Shown: positions 57,556 through 64,000 of the stretch, piece after piece
Layout: every line of letters starts with the position of its first letter
Numbering within the stretch: position 1 is the first letter of the stretch
Source: Limnomonas spitsbergensis
Taxonomy: Eukaryota; Chlorophyta; Chlorophyceae; Chlamydomonadales
Length of the DNA: 64,000 nucleotides
Assembly: GCA_037349105.1 (NCBI GenBank)
Contig: JAYJMM010000124.1
Location: forward strand, 8,974,001-9,038,000
Direction: 5' to 3'
Notes under the pieces: model-generated
What the model was told of the DNA's origin: nothing
Databases searched by the model: none
The model's input: the letters and a program-made list of their open reading frames with translations, nothing else
Translations under genes and position numbers: made by a program

Positions 57556-58095
57556 CAACGTTATTTGACAGCCTGTCTTCAAGCGCTGTTGGGCACGTAC
57601 TCTGGGCAAGTCTGTACGCCCGGCCCCCTGCTGGCGATCGTGGCTGCATACAGAGTCTGCTAGTTGGTGTCGATCAAGCATTGCAGTGCATTCCGCGCAT
57701 TCCCAAGGTATTTCTTTTCATGTCCCTGTCACATACCTCAGCGCTTGCATCGCTCACAATCACCTACTACAGCCCCGCGCCTGTGCATCCTCTCCTGCAC
57801 CTCATTGGCTGCCATTTTTTTGCACAATTGCGCACATGCATGTCTAATGTTAATTGTATGCTGTAGGACCTGACTGATCACCACTATTGGGGGGGATTCT
57901 TGTGGCCAACCCATGCGATGCGGGAGGCATTCACCGTGAGCTGAAAAACAGCTAGCTGTGAACACAAGCACCTCTTTCGAAGGTACAAGCATACCTTCCG
58001 ACGCATCAAGGGGGGCCGAGGACCTTATCCAGGGGGGCATCGCACCGTCGCTCTCACATACCCCGGCCGTGGCCCTACTAGCTGGAGGTCTGCGG

Positions 58096-60195
58096 ATGAC
58101 TCAGCAAAATCTCCTTGGATTTCATGGCGGAGCAAATGTGCCGGGGGGAAATCAGTTCGCCCATCAGCAGCAGGGACTAGCAGCAGCAGCCGGCGTGCCT
58201 GGTGCAGTCCTTGACGAAGGGCGTCAAAACTGGACGACGCTCGATAGGGTTGGGTCTTTCTTGCCAGAAGGATACTTGCCGCAGGGCATCCAGGCAAACG
58301 AGCGATCTTCAGCTGCCAGCGTCATCGGGAGCAATAGCCATGTCTGCCCGATCTGCGAGCTCGCCATTCCCTCGTCCCCCAGTTTGACACAACACATCGC
58401 CTGGAGTCACGCGACGAACACTGATGCCACTCTTGGGCAGTATTCGGCAGCAACTGACTCTGAGGGGCAGCCCTTGGGTGCCCTTAATGAGACAGCAGCA
58501 GCAGGAGGTCCTTTGTCTAAAGCTGATATGTCGCGCGAAGACATACCTCTCCAGAGCTGGGGGCCTGCTGTTGCTCAGCCTCAGGCAGCCGTGCACCCCG
58601 TTGCAGACGGTGTCTTTCGAAGACCGACGCACGCCGCTCAGCTGCCGCAGCAGCAGCACCAAGCGCAGCAGTACCACCGGCAGCAGCAAGGCCTTCACCA
58701 TGGAGCGCCACCGCTGGGGCTGACCCCTCCTGTCCTGTCAGCGCAGCGCCCGGCCGCTGTAGACTCAAGCCCTGGCCTTCATGCTACAGATCAACAAGTG
58801 CTTTCGGCGAGTGGGGGATTAACAAGCACCCCTGGTGCTTCGGCTCTAAGGTATCGCGGGCCACATGCTGCTCTTGCGTTGACCAGTGCCAGCCGCAGCG
58901 CAGACTCGATCATACAGATCCCCAGCGGCGCTGGCGCTGCCTCGCACCGCAGGCCTTCAGCGGTACAACCGTCCACACTGACGTTGGGCGACCTGGCGGC
59001 GGCCTCCTCACACCTAGGGCATGGCGCTGCAGCACCGGGGGCGGTCGCGGTAGCACCAGCTGACGAAGGCTATGAGCTAGCCAGGTATGAGGGGCAAGGC
59101 ATCTTTGTAATCGGTGGTGATGACCGCTCAAGCTCGCAGCGGCCGAGCCTCTTCCGCGGCCCACCCATTGCCAGTAGTGCTGAAAATGCCGCAGTGGCTC
59201 TCCAGCCGCCCCCTCGCCCTTGGCCTCATGGGGAACGGCAGCAGCAACAGCAGCCTTGCCAAGTTGAGCAGCTGCAGCAGCAACAGCAGCAGGTCGGGAT
59301 GCTGCCACTCGACATGTGGCGAGACGGCTTCCAATTCTCCACCCTGCAGGATGCTTCTGCACTCAGCAAGGGCCAGCCGACGGCCGTGCCCTCACCACAG
59401 GGGGGAGGCATAAGCAGCACCGCTGACCGGTCGTCCAATGCCTCACAGCATTCAAACCAGCAGCTGACAGGAAGTCAGCTGGGTCAGGCGCTCCAGAGAC
59501 TGCAGCTACACCAGCGGAATGCAGCAGACCAACAGCACCTGGGGGAGCAGCAGCAGCAGCAACAGCAGCAGCAGCGACTGGAGCAGCAGCAGCAGCGACA
59601 GGGCTTGCACCAGCAACCAAAACAGTGGCAGCCACAACAGGGCATGCAACAGCAACAGCAGCCGCAACAGGGAATGCAGGAACAGCAGCAACATGGGATG
59701 CAGCAACAACAGCAAAGGCAACAACAACAGGGCTTGCAGCAACAGCAGCAGCGGCAGCATGGGACTCATGCTGAGGGGCGATTGTTGAAAATTGACCCTA
59801 ATGTTGGACGGGCGGCAGAGGTGGATATAGTTCCGGACCATCAGCTACAGCAACAGGTTGTTTTGGCGATGCAGCGAAACCAGCAGGCGATGTATGTGAA
59901 GCTTCAACACCAGGCGGCCCTGGCTATGCAGCAACAGCAGCTGCAGCAGGGGCAGCAAGGTGGAGAGGGTGATGGCGAGGGTAGTATGGATGTCGGGACT
60001 GCAGCGGGTTTGCTTTGGTCTGCGAGGTCGGACAGCTTTCCGCCGCAGCAAACACCGGGCACCCACCCGAGCGAGGATGCTGCAAAGCAGCTGCGGCCGT
60101 GGGCTGGACAGGGATCCAGCCAGATCAGCCGCCGCAGCAACAGCACTGTGGCCCCCTTCAAGATCATGCAGTCCAACGAAAGGTGTGCGCTGTGA
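58096..60195 (+). CDS. Glutamine-rich protein with one C2H2 zinc finger
   Basis: A long open frame of 699 aa from the first in-frame ATG; the frame stays open upstream to a TAG at 57954, so an upstream exon joined between 57958 and 58096 is possible. Near residues 84-105 is a canonical C2H2 finger, C-x2-C-x12-H-x4-H (VCPICELAIPSS--TQHIAWSH). The rest is disordered: Ala/Gly/Ser-rich to about residue 380, then dense poly-Gln with Leu, Met and Gly (about residues 380-630), as in transcriptional activators. A single finger plus poly-Q suggests a nuclear regulator; no known family member is recognised. CAG/CAA codons are mixed in the Gln runs. The stop lies about 20 bp before a large minisatellite. 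Confidence 0.7.
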   Translation: MTQQNLLGFHGGANVPGGNQFAHQQQGLAAAAGVPGAVLDEGRQNWTTLDRVGSFLPEGYLPQGIQANERSSAASVIGSNSHVCPICELAIPSSPSLTQHIAWSHATNTDATLGQYSAATDSEGQPLGALNETAAAGGPLSKADMSREDIPLQSWGPAVAQPQAAVHPVADGVFRRPTHAAQLPQQQHQAQQYHRQQQGLHHGAPPLGLTPPVLSAQRPAAVDSSPGLHATDQQVLSASGGLTSTPGASALRYRGPHAALALTSASRSADSIIQIPSGAGAASHRRPSAVQPSTLTLGDLAAASSHLGHGAAAPGAVAVAPADEGYELARYEGQGIFVIGGDDRSSSQRPSLFRGPPIASSAENAAVALQPPPRPWPHGERQQQQQPCQVEQLQQQQQQVGMLPLDMWRDGFQFSTLQDASALSKGQPTAVPSPQGGGISSTADRSSNASQHSNQQLTGSQLGQALQRLQLHQRNAADQQHLGEQQQQQQQQQRLEQQQQRQGLHQQPKQWQPQQGMQQQQQPQQGMQEQQQHGMQQQQQRQQQQGLQQQQQRQHGTHAEGRLLKIDPNVGRAAEVDIVPDHQLQQQVVLAMQRNQQAMYVKLQHQAALAMQQQQLQQGQQGGEGDGEGSMDVGTAAGLLWSARSDSFPPQQTPGTHPSEDAAKQLRPWAGQGSSQISRRSNSTVAPFKIMQSNERCAL

Positions 60196-60216
60196 TGTGG
60201 GCAGTCCGGGATCATA

Positions 60217-63200
60217 GGCGGGGTATGGAGGCAGGGGCTCCAGGGTTTGGATGCATGGCTCCAGGGTATGGAGGCAGGGGCTCCAGGGTTTGGATGCAGG
60301 GCTCCAGGGTATGGATGCGGGGGCTCAAGGGTATGGATGCAGGGCTCCAGGGTATAGAGGCAGGGGCTCCAGGGTATGGATGCAGGGCTCCAGGGTATGG
60401 ATGCAGGGGCTCCAGGGTATGAATGCAGGGGCTCCAGGGTATGGATGCAGGGCTCCAGGGTTTGGATGCAGTGCTCCAGGGTATGGAGGCAGGGGCTCCA
60501 GGGTTTGGACGCAGGGGCTCCAGGGTATGGATGCAGGGCTCCAGGGTTTGGATACAGGGCTCCAGGGTATGGATGCAGGGGCTCCAAGGTTTGGAGGCAG
60601 GGGCTTCAGGGTATGGATGCAGGGGCTCCAGGGTGTGGATGCAGGGCTCCAGGGTTAGATGCAGGGGCTCCAGGGTATGGATGCAAGGCTCCAGGGTATG
60701 GATGCAGGGCTCCAGGGTATGGATGCAGGGCTCCAGGGTTTGGATGCAGGGGCTCCAGGGTTTGGAGGCAGGGGCTCCAGAGTATAGATGCAGGGGCTCC
60801 AGGGTTTGGATGCAGGGGCTCCAGGGTTTGGATGCAGTGCTCCAGGGTATGGAGGCAGGGGCTCCAGGGTTTGGATTCAGGGCTCCAGGGTATGGATGCA
60901 GGGTCTCCAGGGTTTGGATGCAGGGCTCCAGGGTATGGAGACAGGGGCTCCAGGGTTTGGATGCAGGGCTTCAGGGTATGGATGCAGGGGCTCCAGGGTA
61001 TGGATGCAGGGCTCCAGGGTATGGAGGCAATAGATCCAGGGTTTGGATTCAGGGATCTGTGGTATGGAGGCAGGGGCTCCAGGGTTTGGAGGCAGGGGCT
61101 CCGGGTTTGGAAACAGGGGCTCCAGGGTTTGGGCGCAGGGGCTCCAGGGTTTGGAGGCAGGGGCTCCAGGGTTTGGACGCAGGGGCTCCAGGGTTTGGAC
61201 GCAGGGGCTCCAGGGTATGGATGCAGGGCTCCAGGGTATGGATGCAGGGCTCCAGGGTATAGATGCAGGGGCTCCAGGGTATGGGGGCAGGGGCTCCAGG
61301 TCATGGATGCAGGGCTCCAGAATATGGAGGCAGGGGCTCCAGGGTTTGGTGGCAGGGTCTCCAGGTCATGGATGCAAGCCTCCAGGGTATGGAGGGAGGG
61401 GCTCCAGGGTTTGGATGCAGGACTCCAGGGTATGGAGGCAGGGGCTCCAGGGTATGGATTCAGGGTTCCAGGGTATGGATGCAGGGTGTCCAGGGTTTGG
61501 ATGCAGGGCTCCAGGGTATGGAGGCAGGGGCTCCAGGGTTTGGACGCAGGGGCTCCAGGTCATGGATGCAGGGCTCCAGGGTATGGAGGGAGGGGCTCCA
61601 GGGTATGGATGCAGGGCTCCCGGGTATGGAGGCAGGGGCTCCAGTGTTTGGATGCAGGGGCTCCAGGGTTTGGATGCAGTGCTCCAGGGTATGGAGGCAG
61701 GGGCTCCAGGGTTTGGATTCAGGGCTTCAGGGTAAGGATGCAGGGGCTCCAGGGTTTGGATGCAGGGCTTTAGGGTATGGAGGCAGGGGCTCCAGGGTAT
61801 GGATGCAGGGCTCCAGGGTATGGATGCAGGGGCTCCAGGGTATGGATGCAGCGCTCCAGGGTATGGATGCAGGGGCTCCAGGGTATGGAGGCAATGGCTC
61901 CAGGGTTTGGATTCAGGGCTCTGTGCTATGGAGGCAGGGGCTCCAGGGTATGAATGCAGGGGCTCCAGGGTATGGATGCAGGGCTCCAGGGTATAGAGGC
62001 AGGGGCTCCAGGGTATGGATGCAGGGCTCCAGGGTATGAATGCAGGGGCTCCAGGGTATGGATGCAGGGCTCCAGGGTTTGAATGCAGTGCTCCAGGGTA
62101 TGGAGGCAGGGGCTCCAGGGTTTGGACGCAGGGGCTCCAGGGTATGGATGCAGGGCTCCAGGGTTTGGATGCAGGGCTCCAGGGTATGGATGCAGGGGCT
62201 CCAAGGTTTAGAGGCAGGGGCTTCAGGGTATGGATGCAGGGGCTTCAGGGTATGGATGCAGGGGCTCAAGGGTGTGGATGCAGGGCTCCAGGGTATGGAT
62301 GCAAGGCTCCAGGGTATGGATGCAGGGCTCCAGGGTATGGATGCAGGGGCTCCAGGGTTTGGATGCAGGGGCTCCAGGGTTTGGAGGCAGGGGCACCAGG
62401 GTATGGATTCAGGGGCTCCAGGGTTTGGATGCAGGGGCTCCAGGGTTTGGATGCAGTGCTCCAGGGTATGGAGGCAGGGGCTCCAGGGTTTGGATTCAGG
62501 GCACCAGGGTATGGATGCAGGGTCTCCAGGGTTTGGATGCAGGGCTCCAGGGTGTGGAGGCAGGGGCTCCAGGGTATGGATGCAGGGCTTCAGGGTATGG
62601 ATGCAGGGGCTCCAGGGTATGGATGCAGGGCTCCAGGGTATGGAGGCAATAGATCCAGGGTTTGGATTCAGGGATCTGTGGTATGGAGGCAGGGGCTCCA
62701 GGGTTTGGAGGCAGGGGCTCCGGGTTTGGAAACAGGGGCTCCAGGGTTTGGGCGCAGGGGCTCCAGGGTTTGGAGGCAGGGGCTCCAGGGTTTGGACGCA
62801 GGGGCTCCAGGGTTTGGACGCAGGGGCTCCAGGGTATGGATGCAGGGCTCCAGGGTATGGATGCAGGGCTTCAGGGTATAGATGCAGGGGCTCCAGGGTA
62901 TGGGGGCAGGGGCTCCAGGTCATGGATGCAGGGCTCCAGAATATGGAGGCAGGGGCTCCAGGGTTTGGTGGCAGGGTCTCCAGGTCATGGATGCAAGCCT
63001 CCAGGGTATGGAGGGAGGGGCTCCAGGGTTTGGATGCAGGACTCCAGGGTATGGAGGCAGGGGCTCCAGGGTATGGATTCAGGGCTCCAGGGTATGGATG
63101 CAGGGTGTCCAGGGTTTGGATGCAGGGCTCCAGGGTATGGAGGCAGGGGCTCCAGGGTTTGGACGCAGGGGCTCCAGGTCATGGATGCAGGGCTCCAGGG

Positions 63201-64000
63201 TATGGAGGGAGGGGCTCCAGGGTATGGATGCAGGGCTCCCGGGTATGGAGGCAGGGGCTCCAGTGTTTGGATGCAGGGGCTCCAGGGTTTGGATGCAGTG
63301 CTCCAGGGTATGGAGGCAGGGGCTCCAGGTTTTGGATTCAGGGCTTCAGGGTAAGGATGCAGGGGCTCCAGGGTTTGGATGCAGGGCTTTAGGGTATGGA
63401 GGCAGGGGCTCCAGGGTTTAGATGCAGGGCTCCAGGGTATGGATGCAGGGGCTCCAGGGTATGGATGCAGCGCTCCAGGGTATGGATGCAGGGGCTCCAG
63501 GGTATGGAGGCAATGGCTCCAGGGTTTGGATTCAGGGCTCTGTGCTATGGAGGCAGGGGCTCCAGGGTTTGGATTCAGGGCTCTGTGCTATGGAGGCAGG
63601 GGCTCCAGGGTATGAATGCAGGGGCTCCAGGGTATGGATGCAGGGCTCCAGGGTATAGAGGCAGGGGCTCCAGGGTATGGATGCAGGGCTCCAGGGTATG
63701 AATGCAGGGGCTCCAGGGTATGGATGCAGGGCTCCAGGGTTTGAATGCAGTGCTCCAGGGTATGGAGGCAGGGGCTCCAGGGTTTGGACGCAGGGGCTCC
63801 AGGGTATGGATGCAGGGCTCCAGGGTTTGGATGCAGGGCTCCAGGGTATGGATGCAGGGGCTCCAAGGTTTGGAGGCAGGGGCTTCAGGGTATGGATGCA
63901 GGGGCTTCAGGGTATGGATGCAGGGGCTTCAGGGTATGGATGCAGGGGCTCAAGGGTGTGGATGCAGGGCTCCAGGGTATGGATGCAAGGCTCCAGGGTA
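60217..64000 (+). repeat. 21/22-bp minisatellite with 1.62-kb higher-order repeats
   Basis: About 3.8 kb of units such as GGCTCCAGGGTATGGATGCAG in 21- and 22-bp forms (one G more or less), with TTT/TAT, GAGG/GATG/GACG variants. The pattern of variants recurs as a block: 60421-62037, 62038-63699 and the start of a third at about 63700; matching landmarks are 1617-1619 bp apart, and block two is longer by one 43-bp duplication near 63540-63590. Block identity is very high. The array continues beyond the window. Long open frames in it (up to 465 codons) are by-products of the repeat. Confidence 0.97.

Larger units (their letters stand above)
54776..57957. other. Intergenic region with minor repeats
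   Basis: About 3.2 kb without a supported gene. It contains a partial inverted LINE end (55155-55205), a stretch rich in CCTACC/GGTAGG motifs (55550-55740), a 42-bp minisatellite (56021-56314) and a direct repeat at 57462-57555. The segment 57849-57942 may be a small upstream exon of the C2H2 gene (acceptor TGTAG, open frame with HYWGGFLWPTHAMREAFT, donor GTGAGC), but its joining phase is unproven. Confidence 0.45.

Noticed and set aside
60376..61773. Open frame of 465 codons with periodic MDAGLQG/APGYGCR peptides
   Set aside because: It lies wholly in the 21/22-bp minisatellite; other frames on both strands are also open, so openness reflects stop-free repeat units and not selection for a protein.
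61913..62923. Minus-strand Pro-rich open frame of 336 codons
   Set aside because: Same minisatellite on the other strand; no start context, no non-repeat sequence.

Overview
This is nuclear DNA of a green alga (Chlorophyta, most likely a flagellate chlamydomonadalean; Dunaliella-like is only a guess). The signs are many GT-AG introns of hundreds of bases to about 2 kb, TGTAA-type 3' signals, an algal NIT2/NLP RWP-RK regulator without a PB1 domain, a plastid ferredoxin-thioredoxin reductase subunit, an LC8-type dynein light chain, glutamine-rich regulators with CAG runs, and decayed LINE elements. Almost every gene is split, so gene models were built exon by exon, checking splice sites and codon phase.

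Layout. 1-4335 (-): EME1-like endonuclease partner, cut by the left edge. 4561-7042 (+): unrecognised acidic, probably plastid protein. 7813-12335 (+): NIT2-like NLP regulator. 12336-15992: non-coding. 15993-21741 (+): MATE transporter, 8 exons, 601 aa. 22098-30637 (-): secreted gulonolactone-oxidase-like flavoenzyme, 9 exons, 597 aa. 30935-31765 (+): FTRC, 5 exons, 148 aa. 33999-34983 (-): hypothetical. 35739-37259 (+): dynein light chain, 3 exons, 117 aa. 38513-41600: LINE remains and a SINE-like cassette. 42273-45214 (-): PfkB sugar kinase, 5 exons, 450 aa. 45552-54775 (+): CDP-diacylglycerol synthase, 12 exons, 490 aa. 58096-60195 (+): C2H2/poly-Q protein. 60217-64000: a GC-rich 21/22-bp minisatellite with a higher-order period of about 1.62 kb, running off the right edge.

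Organisation. Four minus/plus neighbours are head to head (EME1/plastid protein, oxidase/FTRC, hypothetical/dynein light chain, kinase/CDP-DAG synthase), and the three best-defined pairs are separated by only 225-337 bp, which suggests shared promoters. The genes do not form one pathway: they cover DNA repair, nitrogen regulation, transport, redox regulation of the plastid, flagellar motility, sugar phosphorylation and phospholipid synthesis.

The most unusual signal is in the introns. In at least five genes the intron contains one to four decayed local copies of the neighbouring exon edge together with its splice site. In the dynein light chain intron one copy still has both splice sites around an in-frame 24-nt exon. 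This looks like repeated local tandem duplication across exon-intron boundaries, a possible route of intron growth or a source of decoy and alternative splice sites.
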